Shown here piece after piece: positions 25,789 through 34,728 of a stretch of DNA of 64,000 bases (its first letter is position 1; each line of letters opens with the position of its first letter). The translations under genes were made by a program, and so were the position numbers. The stretch spans positions 71,928 to 135,927 of the forward strand of contig CAVSMC010000009.1 in NCBI GenBank assembly GCA_963728935.1. Direction: 5' to 3'. Below the pieces are notes generated by a model. It saw only the letters and a list, made by a program, of their open reading frames with translations, did no database searches and was not told where the DNA came from. The DNA comes from CAVSMC01 sp963728935 (GTDB lineage: Bacteria; Pseudomonadota; Gammaproteobacteria; Burkholderiales; Casimicrobiaceae).

Positions 25789-27074
25789 TGACCTCCGATC
25801 CACGCCCGCATCGCCGCCGCACGCGGCAGGTCGACGTCGCCGGTGTGGCGATCGGCGGCGGGGCGCCGATCGTCGTGCAGTCGATGACGAACACCGATAC
25901 GGCCGATGTCGCTTCAACGGTCGCTCAGGTGCGCGCTCTCGCCGACGCAGGCTCCGAGCTCGTGCGCATCACGGTGAACACGCTCGAAGCGGCATCAGCC
26001 GTGCCATCGATCCGCGAGCGGCTCGATGCCCAAGGCTGTCGCGTGCCGCTGGTGGGCGACTTCCACTTCAACGGCCACAAGCTGATCGCGCAAGTGCCCG
26101 CTTGCGCGCGCGCGCTTGCGAAGCTCCGGATCAATCCCGGCAACGTCGGCAAGGGCAGCAAGCGCGATCCGCAGTTCGCGCAGATGATCGAGCAGGCGAT
26201 CGCGTTCGACAAGCCGATTCGGATCGGCGTGAACTGGGGAAGCCTCGACGCCGATCTGCTCGGGCGCATGATGGATGAGAACGCGAAGCTCGATACGCCG
26301 CTGCCGGCGGACGCCGTGATGCGCGCGGCGCTCGTCGCGTCCGCGCTCGAGAGCGCCGAGCGCGCCGAAGCACTGGGCTTGCGCGGCGATCGCATCGTGC
26401 TTTCGTGCAAGGTGTCCGACGTGCAGGATCTCGTCGCCGTGTATACCGAGCTCGCATCGCGCTGCGACTACCCGCTCCATCTGGGGCTCACCGAAGCGGG
26501 CATGGGCAGCAAGGGCATCGTCGCGTCGACCGCCGCGATCGCCGTGCTGTTGCAGCAGGGCATCGGCGATACGATCCGCGTGTCGCTCACGCCGGAGCCC
26601 GGCGGCGATCGCACGCGCGAGGTCGTCGTCGCGCAGGAGATCCTGCAGACGATGGGCCTACGCTCTTTTACGCCGATGGTGACCGCGTGTCCGGGCTGCG
26701 GTCGCACCACCAGCACGGTATTCCAGCAGCTCGCCGACGAAATCCAGACGTACCTGCGCATGCAGATGCCGGCGTGGCGCGAGCGCTATCCCGGCGTCGA
26801 AGCGATGCAGGTCGCCGTGATGGGCTGCGTCGTCAACGGCCCCGGCGAATCCAAGCTCGCGAACGTCGGCATCTCGCTTCCGGGAACGGGAGAGACGCCG
26901 GTTGCGCCCGTCTACGTCGACGGCCGCAAGACGGTCACGCTGAAGGGCGAGCGCATCGCCGAGGAATTCACGCGCATCGTGTTCGACTACGTGCGCGCAA
27001 CGTACGGCGGCGAGCCGCGCGCCGCGCATCTCGACCCCGACAACAAGACGATCGCCGTCAAGGCGGTCGCGTGA
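25788..27074 (+). CDS. ispG: 4-hydroxy-3-methylbut-2-en-1-yl diphosphate synthase
   Basis: 428 residues. RQVDVAGVAIGGGAPIVVQS is the family start. IRIGVNWGSLDADLLGRMMD belongs to the TIM barrel, and the [4Fe-4S] cysteines are in TACPGCGRTTSTVFQQLADE and VMGCVVNGPGESKLANVGIS. It makes HMBPP from MEcPP in the non-mevalonate isoprenoid pathway and needs a cluster supplied by the isc system further along the window. I chose ATG 25788, which overlaps the rodZ stop; a GTG sits directly before it. Ends overlapping the hisS GTG (GTGA). Confidence 0.97.
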   Translation: MTSDPRPHRRRTRQVDVAGVAIGGGAPIVVQSMTNTDTADVASTVAQVRALADAGSELVRITVNTLEAASAVPSIRERLDAQGCRVPLVGDFHFNGHKLIAQVPACARALAKLRINPGNVGKGSKRDPQFAQMIEQAIAFDKPIRIGVNWGSLDADLLGRMMDENAKLDTPLPADAVMRAALVASALESAERAEALGLRGDRIVLSCKVSDVQDLVAVYTELASRCDYPLHLGLTEAGMGSKGIVASTAAIAVLLQQGIGDTIRVSLTPEPGGDRTREVVVAQEILQTMGLRSFTPMVTACPGCGRTTSTVFQQLADEIQTYLRMQMPAWRERYPGVEAMQVAVMGCVVNGPGESKLANVGISLPGTGETPVAPVYVDGRKTVTLKGERIAEEFTRIVFDYVRATYGGEPRAAHLDPDNKTIAVKAVA

Positions 27075-28408
27075 CGATCGAGCATTCGGCAGACATGACG
27101 GCGCGCGAAGACGCACCGAAGGCCCTCGACAGCACGCGCGGCGGCAAGCCGTCGCCGCTGCGGGCGGTGCGCGGCATGAACGACGTGCTGCCCGACGAGG
27201 CGGCGCTGTGGGAGCGCTTCGAAGCGGCCGCGCGCGACGTGTTCGCGCAATACGGCTACCGCAACGTGCGCACGCCGATCGTCGAGACGACTCCGCTGTT
27301 CGTGCGCGCGATCGGCGAGGTGACCGACGTCGTCGAGCATGAGATGTACACGTTCGAGGACAAGTTGAACGGCGAAAGCCTGACGCTGCGTCCCGAAGCA
27401 ACCGCCGGCATCGTGCGCGCGGCGATCGAGCATTCGCTCACCTACGAGCGGCCGCAGCGCGTCTGGACGTCGGGCGCGATGTTCCGTCACGAGCGGCCGC
27501 AGAAGGGCCGCTACCGGCAGTTCCATCAGCTCGATGTCGAGGCGCTCGGCTTTTCCGGACCCGACGTCGATGCCGAGCAGATCGCGATGCTCGCCCGGTT
27601 GTGGCGTGTGCTCGGCGTCGACGACGGTATCGCGCTGAAGATCAATTCGATCGGCGACGCTTCGGAGCGGCAAGCGCATCGAGGCGAGCTCGTCGCCTAC
27701 TTCGAGCGGCATGCGAGCGCGCTCGACGAGGATTCGAAGCGGCGCCTGCACACGAATCCGCTGCGCATCCTCGACAGCAAGAACCCTACACTCGCGACGT
27801 TGATCGCCGGCGCACCGAAGCTGGTCGATCAGCTCGGCGAGCAGTCGCGCGCGCACTTCGACGGGCTGCAGGCGCTCCTGACCGACCTCGGCATCGCGTA
27901 CGAGATCGATCCGCGGATCGTTCGCGGCCTCGACTACTACAATCGAACGGTGTTCGAGTGGGTCACCGATCGCCTCGGCGCGCAGGGCACCGTCGCGGGC
28001 GGCGGGCGCTACGACGGCCTGTTCGAGCAGCTTGGCGGCAAGGCGACGCCGGCGACCGGATTTGCGATCGGCATCGAGCGGATGATTCTGCTGATCGCAG
28101 CGGCGCGAACGCTCGCGCCGGCAACGCCGGTTGCATACGTCGTCCACGGCGGCGAAGCGTCGTCAGCGCTCGCGTGGCGCGCCGCGGAGGCGCTGCGCGA
28201 CGCCGGCCTCGCCGTCGTGCTCAACGCGGGCGGCGGCAGCTTCAAGTCGCAGATGAAGAAAGCCGACGCCTCGGGCGCGCGCTACGCGCTGATCGTCGGC
28301 GAAGACGAATCCGCGAGCGGGCTCGTTTCGGTGAAGCCGCTGCGCGAAGCGGGTGAGCAACGCGCCGTCGCGCTCGCCGCGCTCGCCGACGAGCTCAAGC
28401 GGATCTAA
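27071..28408 (+). CDS. hisS: Histidyl-tRNA synthetase
   Basis: 445 residues, class II synthetase. LRAVRGMNDVLPDEAALWER is the N-terminal block, TLRPEATAGIVRAAIEHSLT and SGAMFRHERPQKGRYRQFHQ form motif 2, and RIVRGLDYYNRTVFEWVTDR is the histidine-A region. GGGRYDGLFEQLGGKATPAT precedes motif 3 (ATGFAIGIERMIL). The C-terminal 90 residues are the anticodon-binding domain. I used GTG 27071, coupled to the ispG stop; ATG 27095 is the alternative and loses only 8 residues. Confidence 0.97.
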   Translation: MTIEHSADMTAREDAPKALDSTRGGKPSPLRAVRGMNDVLPDEAALWERFEAAARDVFAQYGYRNVRTPIVETTPLFVRAIGEVTDVVEHEMYTFEDKLNGESLTLRPEATAGIVRAAIEHSLTYERPQRVWTSGAMFRHERPQKGRYRQFHQLDVEALGFSGPDVDAEQIAMLARLWRVLGVDDGIALKINSIGDASERQAHRGELVAYFERHASALDEDSKRRLHTNPLRILDSKNPTLATLIAGAPKLVDQLGEQSRAHFDGLQALLTDLGIAYEIDPRIVRGLDYYNRTVFEWVTDRLGAQGTVAGGGRYDGLFEQLGGKATPATGFAIGIERMILLIAAARTLAPATPVAYVVHGGEASSALAWRAAEALRDAGLAVVLNAGGGSFKSQMKKADASGARYALIVGEDESASGLVSVKPLREAGEQRAVALAALADELKRI

Positions 28409-28429
28409 CGAAGACACAAGGAACTTGCA

Positions 28430-29140
28430 ATGGGTGTGTACGACCTGGAGGAGCAGGAAAAGCTCGAAGACCTGAAGGCCTGGTGGAAGCAGTGGGGCGG
28501 CATGATCAGCGTCGGCGTGACGCTCGCGTGCGTGGTCATCATCGGCGTACAGGGCTGGCGGCTGTGGACACAGCACCAGGCCGAGCAGGCGGCGACGCTC
28601 TACGGCGCGGTATCGGCTGCCATTCGAACGAATGACCTGCCGAAGGCGAAGGACGCGACCGCGCAGCTCACCGACCAGTACGGGCGTACCGCCTACGCGC
28701 CGGCCGCCGCGCTGATGCTCGCGAAGATGCTGTGGGACAGCGGCGACAAGACCGCCGCGAAAGCGCAGCTCACGTGGGTGATCGACAAGTCCGGCGAGGA
28801 CGAGATGAAGGAGATCGCGCGCTACCGGCTCGCTGAAATCGCGCTCGACGCCAAAGCGTACGACGAGGCGCTGCGCACGCTCGACGCGAAGCACGACGAG
28901 CCGTTCGCGGGACTGTACGCCGATCTTCGCGGCGATGTGCTCGCCGCCGCGGGTCGCGCGAGCGAAGCGCGCACGAGCTATCAGACCGCGATCGCGAAGC
29001 TCGATCCGAAAAGTCCGTACCGCAACTTCGTGCAAGTGAAGCTCGATGCGCTTGGCGGCCCGACGGCCGACGCCGCGTCCGCCGCCACGGCAGCGGGCGG
29101 CACGTCAGCGCCGGCGCCCCCACCGGCGCCGTCGAAATGA
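28430..29140 (+). CDS. yfgM: YfgM-family SecYEG-associated/periplasmic chaperone protein
   Basis: 236 residues. VYDLEEQEKLEDLKAWWKQW is the typical cytoplasmic N-terminus, followed by a single helix at about residues 24-43 (MISVGVTLACVVIIGVQGWR) and a periplasmic TPR domain. YfgM associates with the SecYEG translocon and helps periplasmic folding. The C-terminal 30 residues are a low-complexity Ala/Pro tail. It overlaps bamB by 4 nt (ATGA); in betaproteobacteria these genes are regularly paired between hisS and der. Confidence 0.92.
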   Translation: MGVYDLEEQEKLEDLKAWWKQWGGMISVGVTLACVVIIGVQGWRLWTQHQAEQAATLYGAVSAAIRTNDLPKAKDATAQLTDQYGRTAYAPAAALMLAKMLWDSGDKTAAKAQLTWVIDKSGEDEMKEIARYRLAEIALDAKAYDEALRTLDAKHDEPFAGLYADLRGDVLAAAGRASEARTSYQTAIAKLDPKSPYRNFVQVKLDALGGPTADAASAATAAGGTSAPAPPPAPSK

Positions 29141-30366
29141 CGCCGTCTCCTTCCGCTCGATTCCGCTTCGCCGCTCTCGCCATGACACGCCGGGCTCCGC
29201 TGGCCGTCCTAGTCGCGATCGTCGCCGCGCTGACGCTCGGCGGATGCGAAACGTTGCGCTCGTGGATGCCATCGATCCCGGCGCCAACGTGGAAATGGGA
29301 CTGGTTCGGCAGCAGCAAGAAGCCGGGTCCGCTGCCCGAGACCAAGGCGACGGCATCGGGGCAGCTCGCGTGGCAGCTCTCGGTCGGCAAGGCTGCGCTC
29401 GGATTCGCGCCCACCGTCGTTCGCGACGCGATCTACGCCGCTTCGCAGGACGGCACCATCGTGCGCGTCGACGCGGCGAGCGGCCACACGGTCTGGCGTG
29501 CGAGCGCCGGCAAGAAGCTCTCCGCCGGCGTCGGCGCCGACGCGAATCTCGTCGTCGTCGGCACCGACAAAGGTGATGTGCTCGCGTTCGACACGTCGGG
29601 CAAGCCGCTGTGGCAGTCGAAAGTGTCGAGCGAGGTCGTCAGCCCGCCGCGCGTCGCCGACGGTTTCGTCGTCGTCGCGTCGGGCGACGGACGACTCTAC
29701 GGGCTCACCGCAGCCGACGGCAAGACGAAATGGGTCTACCAGCGCAACAATCCGCCGCTCACCGTGCGCAATTTCGCCGGCGCGATCACGAGCCGCGGCG
29801 GATTGTTCATCGGCGTCGCCGGCGGCAAGCTGCTTGCGCTCGACCTCCCCACCGGCACGCTCGCGTGGGAAGGCAACGTCGCGACGCCGAAAGGCGCGAC
29901 CGAGCTCGAGCGCATCGCGGACGTGACGAGCCTGCCGTTGATCGAGGAGCGACAGGCGTGCGCGGTCGCGTTCCAGGGGCGTGTCGCGTGCTTCGACCTT
30001 GCGCGCGGCAATCTCAACTGGTCGCGCGACGTTTCGAGCCTCGAGGGGATGGCGGTCGACGCGCGCAACCTGTACGTGACCGACGACAAAGGCGCGATCT
30101 ACGCGTTCGACAAGTCCACCGGCGCGTCGGCGTGGAAACAGGACAAGCTCGCAGCGCGCAAGCCCGGCGGCCCTCAGATCGTCGGCGACTACGTCGGCGT
30201 CGTCGACGTCGAGGGCTATTTGCACCTGTTGGACCGCAACGACGGCAGTCTCGTCGGTCGCGCGGCGACCGACGGCACGACGGCGACATCGCAGCCCGCA
30301 CGGGCCGGAAACAACGCGGTCTGGCAGAGCACCGGCGGCACGCTGTACGCGTACACCGCGCGCTAG
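29137..30366 (+). CDS. bamB: Outer membrane protein assembly factor BamB
   Basis: 409 residues, or 394 if the inner ATG 29182 is used (MTRRAPLAVLVAIVAALTLG), which gives a cleaner lipoprotein signal with lipobox LTLGGC. The mature protein is an eight-bladed PQQ-like beta-propeller: repeated units such as ASGHTVWRASAGKKLSAGVG, TSGKPLWQSKVSSEVVSPPR and LPTGTLAWEGNVATPKGATE. It is the BAM-complex scaffold lipoprotein facing the periplasm. The first ATG overlaps the yfgM stop, and translation may start there or slightly inside. Confidence 0.94.
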   Translation: MTPSPSARFRFAALAMTRRAPLAVLVAIVAALTLGGCETLRSWMPSIPAPTWKWDWFGSSKKPGPLPETKATASGQLAWQLSVGKAALGFAPTVVRDAIYAASQDGTIVRVDAASGHTVWRASAGKKLSAGVGADANLVVVGTDKGDVLAFDTSGKPLWQSKVSSEVVSPPRVADGFVVVASGDGRLYGLTAADGKTKWVYQRNNPPLTVRNFAGAITSRGGLFIGVAGGKLLALDLPTGTLAWEGNVATPKGATELERIADVTSLPLIEERQACAVAFQGRVACFDLARGNLNWSRDVSSLEGMAVDARNLYVTDDKGAIYAFDKSTGASAWKQDKLAARKPGGPQIVGDYVGVVDVEGYLHLLDRNDGSLVGRAATDGTTATSQPARAGNNAVWQSTGGTLYAYTAR

Positions 30367-30455
30367 GCGGCCGCGCGGCGTTCGCCGGGTGATATCGAGG
30401 CAGGCACCCCTGCGATGTCGTCCGCGCCCGCCCACTCGCCCTCCGAAGGGTCGTC

Positions 30456-31901
30456 GTGAAACGCAACATCGCGTCGGGCGAACGTCGCATTCGCGCTGCG
30501 ATGGACCCTGCGGGCCTTGCCCTCGGCCGCAGCGCTCATTCGCTGCCTTCGGTCGTCATCGTCGGCCGACCCAACGTCGGCAAATCGACGCTGTTCAATC
30601 GGCTGACCAAATCGCGCGACGCGCTCGTCGCCGATTTCCCGGGGCTCACGCGCGATCGCCATTACGGACGCGGCCGCGCCGCCGGCCGCGAATTCATCGT
30701 CGTCGACACCGGCGGCTTCGAGCCGGTTGCGAAGGACGGCATTCTGCACGCGATGGCGCAACAGACGAAAACGGCGATCGCGGAGGCGGACGTCGTCGTC
30801 TTTCTGGTCGATGCGCGCGCAGGGCTCGTTGCGCAGGACAGGACGATCGCCGACGTGCTGCGGCGAAGCGGCCGGCCGATCGTGCTCGCCGTCAACAAGA
30901 GCGAAGGCATTGCGACCGAGCGTGCCGCGGTCGAGTTCCACGAGCTCGGCCTCGGCACGCCGTACGCGATCTCGTCGGCGCACGGCGAGAACGTCGACGC
31001 ACTGATCGAGCACGCGCTTGCGCAGGTGAGCGGCGCCCATGACGACGACGAAGCAACGCTATCCGATGATGGCGACAAGCGGATCAAGGTCGCAATCGTC
31101 GGGCGACCCAACGTCGGCAAATCGACCCTCGTGAACACGCTCGTCGGATCCGAGCGGATGATCGCGTTCGACGAGCCCGGCACGACGCGCGACGCCATCT
31201 ATCTCGACTTCGATCGCGGTGGCCGACGCTATACGCTGATCGATACCGCCGGCGTGCGCCGCCGCGGCAAGGTGTTCGAAGCGATCGAGAAGTTCTCCGT
31301 GCTGAAGACGCTGCAGGCGATCGAGGACGCGAACGTCGTCGTATTGCTGCTCGACGCGCAGGCGGAGATCTCGGAACAGGACGCGCACATCGCAAGCTAC
31401 ATCGCCGAAGCCGGTCGCGCGCTCGTGGTTGCGGTCAACAAATGGGACGGCCTGACCGCCGACCGGCGCGCCGAGACGAAGCGCGAGCTCGACCGCAAGC
31501 TGGGATTCCTCGATTTCGCCCGCATGCATTTCGTCTCGGCACTCGAGGGCCGCGGCATCGCCGAGCTGTTGCAGTCGGTCGGCGAGGCGTACGCCGCCGC
31601 GATGGCGAAGCTCCCCACGCCCAAGCTCACCCGCGCGCTGATCGACGCGGTCGCCCGGCAACAGCCGCCGCGAGCAGGCTATTCCCGCCCCAAATTGCGC
31701 TACGCGCACCAGGGGGGACACAACCCGCCGACGATCGTCATCCACGGCACCGGGCTGCGACATGTCCCCGATGCCTATAGGCGCTACCTGGAACATTTCT
31801 TCGTCGACGCGTTCCAACTGCGCGGCACTCCCCTTAGGATACAATTCAAGAGCGGCGCAAACCCCTATGCAGATTCTCCGGGGCGCCGCAAGAGCCGCTG
31901 A
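30456..31901 (+). CDS. der: Ribosome biogenesis GTPase Der (EngA)
   Basis: 481 residues, two G domains in tandem followed by a KH-like domain. P-loops: SVVIVGRPNVGKSTLFNRLT and VAIVGRPNVGKSTLVNTLVG; switch II DTGGFE and DTAGVRRR; guanine motifs NKSE and NKWD. It is needed for 50S subunit maturation. GTG 30456 has a good AAGGG site just upstream; an inner ATG 30501 would give a more typical N-terminus, so the first 15 residues are uncertain. 89 nt separate it from bamB. Confidence 0.97.
   Translation: MKRNIASGERRIRAAMDPAGLALGRSAHSLPSVVIVGRPNVGKSTLFNRLTKSRDALVADFPGLTRDRHYGRGRAAGREFIVVDTGGFEPVAKDGILHAMAQQTKTAIAEADVVVFLVDARAGLVAQDRTIADVLRRSGRPIVLAVNKSEGIATERAAVEFHELGLGTPYAISSAHGENVDALIEHALAQVSGAHDDDEATLSDDGDKRIKVAIVGRPNVGKSTLVNTLVGSERMIAFDEPGTTRDAIYLDFDRGGRRYTLIDTAGVRRRGKVFEAIEKFSVLKTLQAIEDANVVVLLLDAQAEISEQDAHIASYIAEAGRALVVAVNKWDGLTADRRAETKRELDRKLGFLDFARMHFVSALEGRGIAELLQSVGEAYAAAMAKLPTPKLTRALIDAVARQQPPRAGYSRPKLRYAHQGGHNPPTIVIHGTGLRHVPDAYRRYLEHFFVDAFQLRGTPLRIQFKSGANPYADSPGRRKSR
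31838..31843 (+). promoter_or_regulatory. Candidate -10 of an hfq promoter inside the end of der
   Basis: TACAAT differs from the -10 consensus by one base and is rare in this GC-rich sequence. It is 143 nt before the hfq start. No clear -35 at 16-18 nt. An own promoter for hfq is common in other bacteria, so this is a reasonable candidate only. Confidence 0.35.
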
Positions 31902-31985
31902 CGACGGCGTCCGTTTCACCGCAGCGGGCAGCTTGAAATCCCGCGGCGGTGGGCCGGCAGGCCAACAACAAACGCGGAGCAACCG

Positions 31986-32234
31986 ATGAGCAACAAAGGG
32001 CAAATGCTACAAGACCCGTTTCTGAACACGCTGCGCAAAGAGCACGTCCAGGTCTCGATCTACCTCGTCAACGGCATCAAGCTCCAGGGCCAGATCGAGT
32101 CGTTCGACCAGTACGTCGTGCTGTTGAAGAACACCGTCACGCAAATGGTGTACAAGCACGCGATCTCCACCGTGGTGCCCGCGCGCGCCGTCGCGATGCC
32201 GCATCACGCACCCGCCGCTGATCAGGAAGCCTGA
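31986..32234 (+). CDS. hfq: RNA chaperone Hfq
   Basis: 82 residues. The Sm1 part is LRKEHVQVSIYLVNGIKLQG with QIESFDQYVVLLKN; the Sm2 part is YKHAISTVVPAR with the conserved YKH. Forms the hexameric ring that pairs small RNAs with mRNAs. The C-terminal tail is short (about 15 residues), as in other betaproteobacteria. A GGAG ribosome site lies 6-10 nt upstream. Followed by hflX, the usual hfq-hflX-hflK-hflC order. Confidence 0.98.
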   Translation: MSNKGQMLQDPFLNTLRKEHVQVSIYLVNGIKLQGQIESFDQYVVLLKNTVTQMVYKHAISTVVPARAVAMPHHAPAADQEA

Positions 32235-32332
32235 TTTCCCACGCTGTCGCCGGCGCGCCGCGCTGCCGGCGTTGAGCGCGCACGCGCCGCGTGCGGCGGG
32301 ACGCATGCGCCTGCGCCGGGCCTGCTAGCGCG

Positions 32333-33463
32333 ATGCTCGAGCGACCCGAAGGCGGCAGCCGCGCGCTGATCGTCGCGCTCGATTTCGGCGGCGGCGACGC
32401 CGAGCAGCGGCTCGCCGAGATCGGCGCGCTTGCAACGTCCGCAGGCGCGACCGTTGCCGGCACGGTGACCGGACGCCGCGCGCATCCCGATGCCGCAACG
32501 TTCGCCGGCCGCGGCAAGGTCGACGAGATCGCCGCGCAACGCGCGAGCACCGGCGCCGACGTCGTGATCTTCGACCACGCGCTGAGCGGCGCGCAGCAGC
32601 GCAACCTCGAACGCGCGATCGAATGCCGCGTCGTCGACCGCGTGAGCCTGATCCTCGACATCTTTGCTCAGCGCGCGCGCAGCGCCGAGGGCAAGCTGCA
32701 GGTCGAGCTCGCCCAGCTTCGCCACATGTCGACTCGGCTCGTCGGCGGATGGACGCACCTCGAGCGACAAAAGGGCGGCATCGGCCTGCGCGGACCGGGC
32801 GAGACGCAGCTCGAAACCGACCGCCGGCTGATCGGCAATCGCGTGAAGCTGTTGCGCTCGCGGCTTCACAGCGTCGAGCGGCAGCGCGCCACGCAGGGCC
32901 GTACGCGGCGCAAGGCGGCCGTGCGTACGGTTGCGGTCGTCGGCTACACCAACGCCGGCAAGTCGACGCTGTTCAATCGCCTGACCGGCTCCAAAGCCTA
33001 CGCAGCCGATCAGCTGTTCGCCACGCTCGACACCACCGTGCGCCGCTTGTTCGTCGCCGATGCGCAACCGCTCGTGCTCTCCGACACCGTCGGCTTCATC
33101 CGCGATCTGCCGCACGATCTCGTCGCGTCGTTCCGCGCGACGCTCGCCGAGGCGGCGACCGCCGACCTGCTGCTGCACGTGATTGACGCGAGCCACGCGG
33201 CCCGCGACGACCAGATCGCGGCGGTCGACAGCGTGCTGGAGGAGATCGGCGCCGCCGAAGTCCCGCAGATCCACGTGCTGAACAAGATCGATGCCGCGGG
33301 CCTCGAGCCCGGCATCGTGCGCGACGAGTCTGGTATACTCCGCGCGGTTCGATTGAGCGCTCTTACCGGTGCCGGCTGCGCCGAGTTGCGGGCGGCGCTC
33401 GCCGAGCGCTTTCCGGCTGCGCCGTTATCTTCGCCGCCGGCCGCGCACGCCGCGTCCGCCTGA
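32333..33463 (+). CDS. hflX: Ribosome-splitting GTPase HflX
   Basis: 376 residues from ATG 32333. The N-terminal HflX domain contains HPDAATFAGRGKVDEIAAQR, then a coiled segment with LRHMSTRLVGGWTHLERQKG and GIGLRGPGETQLETDRRLI. The G domain has the P-loop TVAVVGYTNAGKSTLFNRLT, DTVGF and NKID. It splits stalled or hibernating 70S ribosomes under stress. An upstream in-frame ATG adds a Cys/Arg stretch without resemblance. The 3' end carries a possible internal promoter for hflKC. Confidence 0.96.
   Translation: MLERPEGGSRALIVALDFGGGDAEQRLAEIGALATSAGATVAGTVTGRRAHPDAATFAGRGKVDEIAAQRASTGADVVIFDHALSGAQQRNLERAIECRVVDRVSLILDIFAQRARSAEGKLQVELAQLRHMSTRLVGGWTHLERQKGGIGLRGPGETQLETDRRLIGNRVKLLRSRLHSVERQRATQGRTRRKAAVRTVAVVGYTNAGKSTLFNRLTGSKAYAADQLFATLDTTVRRLFVADAQPLVLSDTVGFIRDLPHDLVASFRATLAEAATADLLLHVIDASHAARDDQIAAVDSVLEEIGAAEVPQIHVLNKIDAAGLEPGIVRDESGILRAVRLSALTGAGCAELRAALAERFPAAPLSSPPAAHAASA
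33331..33339 (+). promoter_or_regulatory. Candidate extended -10 inside hflX, upstream of hflK
   Basis: TGGTATACT matches the extended -10 form TGnTATAnT with one substitution and lies 178 nt before the hflK start. It could let hflKC be expressed independently of hfq and hflX. No -35 partner seen. Confidence 0.35.
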
Positions 33464-33516
33464 TCGCGGCCGCCGCCTTCGCGGCAAGCGCGACAACACC
33501 TTTTCCCATACCACCG

Positions 33517-34728
33517 ATGTCGCTGAACGATCCCCAATGGGGCAAGCGCGGCACTAGCGGACCGCCCGATCTCGACGAGATCTGGCGCAACGTCAATCGC
33601 CGCGTCAACGAGCTTTTCGGCCGCAAGGGCGCCGACGGCGGCCCTCCGCCCGGCGGGCGCTCGCGCATTCCGTTATCCGGCGCGGGCTTGTTGATCGCTC
33701 TGGTGTTGCTCGTCTGGATCGCGAGCGGCTTCTATATCGTCGACGAAGGCCGTCGCGGCGTCGTCACGCGTTTCGGCCGCTACACCGAAACGACGCTGCC
33801 GGGCCCCCGCTGGCATCTGCCGTTCCCGCTCGAGGCGGTCGAGCTCGTCGACTTCTCGCAGGTGAAGACGGTCGAGATCGGCTATCGCAACACGATCAAG
33901 AACAAGATCGACAACCAGGCGGCGATGCTGACCGACGACGAGAACATCGTCGATATCCAGTTCGCGGTCCAGTACAACGTGAAAAGCGCCGAGGACTACG
34001 TGTTCAACGTGCGCAAGCCCGAGGCGACGGTCGCCTTCGTCGCCGAAACGGCGATGCGCGAAGTGGTGGGCCGCTCGAAGATGGACTTCGCGCTCTACGA
34101 GGGCCGCGAGCAGATCGCGAAGGCGGCCGAGAAGCTGATGCAGGAGATGCTCGACCGCTACGGCACCGGCGTCTACGTGCAGAAGGTCACGCTGCAGAAC
34201 GTGCAGCCGCCCGACAAGGTGCAGGCGGCGTTCGACGACGCGGTCAAGGCCGGTCAGGACCGCGAGCGCTTCCGCAACGAGGGGCAGGCGTACGAGAACG
34301 ACGTCGTGCCGCGCGCACGCGGCACCGCATCGCGGCTGCTCGCCGAGGCGAACGGCTACGCGACCGCGGTCGTGCAGAGCGCCGAAGGCGATGCGTCGCG
34401 CTTCCGGCAGATCCTCGTCGAATACGCGAAGGCGCCGGGTGTTACGCGCGACCGCCTGTACCTCGACATGATGCAGACGATTCTCGGCAATTCGAGCAAG
34501 GTCCTGGTCGACCAGAAAGGCAGCGGCAGCTTGCTCTACCTGCCGCTCGACAAGCTGATGCAGCAGGGCGGCGCGCCGGCCACGACGGCGTCGCCAACCG
34601 ATACGATCCCGTCGCGCACCATACCTGCACCGATCGCGCCCGATCCCTCGGTGACGCTCGATCCCACCACCGGCCGCACGCGCAGCGACGCGTTGCGTAA
34701 CCGCGAACGTGCGAGTGACGCGCGATGA
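33517..34728 (+). CDS. hflK: FtsH protease modulator HflK
   Basis: 403 residues. A Gly/Pro-rich cytoplasmic N-terminus includes DPQWGKRGTSGPPDLDEIWR. One transmembrane helix spans about residues 50-72. The SPFH/band-7 domain begins at YIVDEGRRGVVTRFGRYTET. PPDKVQAAFDDAVKAGQDRE and the helical NEGQAYENDVVPRARG segment are HflK-specific. With HflC it forms the large periplasmic cage around FtsH in the inner membrane. It overlaps hflC by 4 nt. Confidence 0.97.
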   Translation: MSLNDPQWGKRGTSGPPDLDEIWRNVNRRVNELFGRKGADGGPPPGGRSRIPLSGAGLLIALVLLVWIASGFYIVDEGRRGVVTRFGRYTETTLPGPRWHLPFPLEAVELVDFSQVKTVEIGYRNTIKNKIDNQAAMLTDDENIVDIQFAVQYNVKSAEDYVFNVRKPEATVAFVAETAMREVVGRSKMDFALYEGREQIAKAAEKLMQEMLDRYGTGVYVQKVTLQNVQPPDKVQAAFDDAVKAGQDRERFRNEGQAYENDVVPRARGTASRLLAEANGYATAVVQSAEGDASRFRQILVEYAKAPGVTRDRLYLDMMQTILGNSSKVLVDQKGSGSLLYLPLDKLMQQGGAPATTASPTDTIPSRTIPAPIAPDPSVTLDPTTGRTRSDALRNRERASDAR

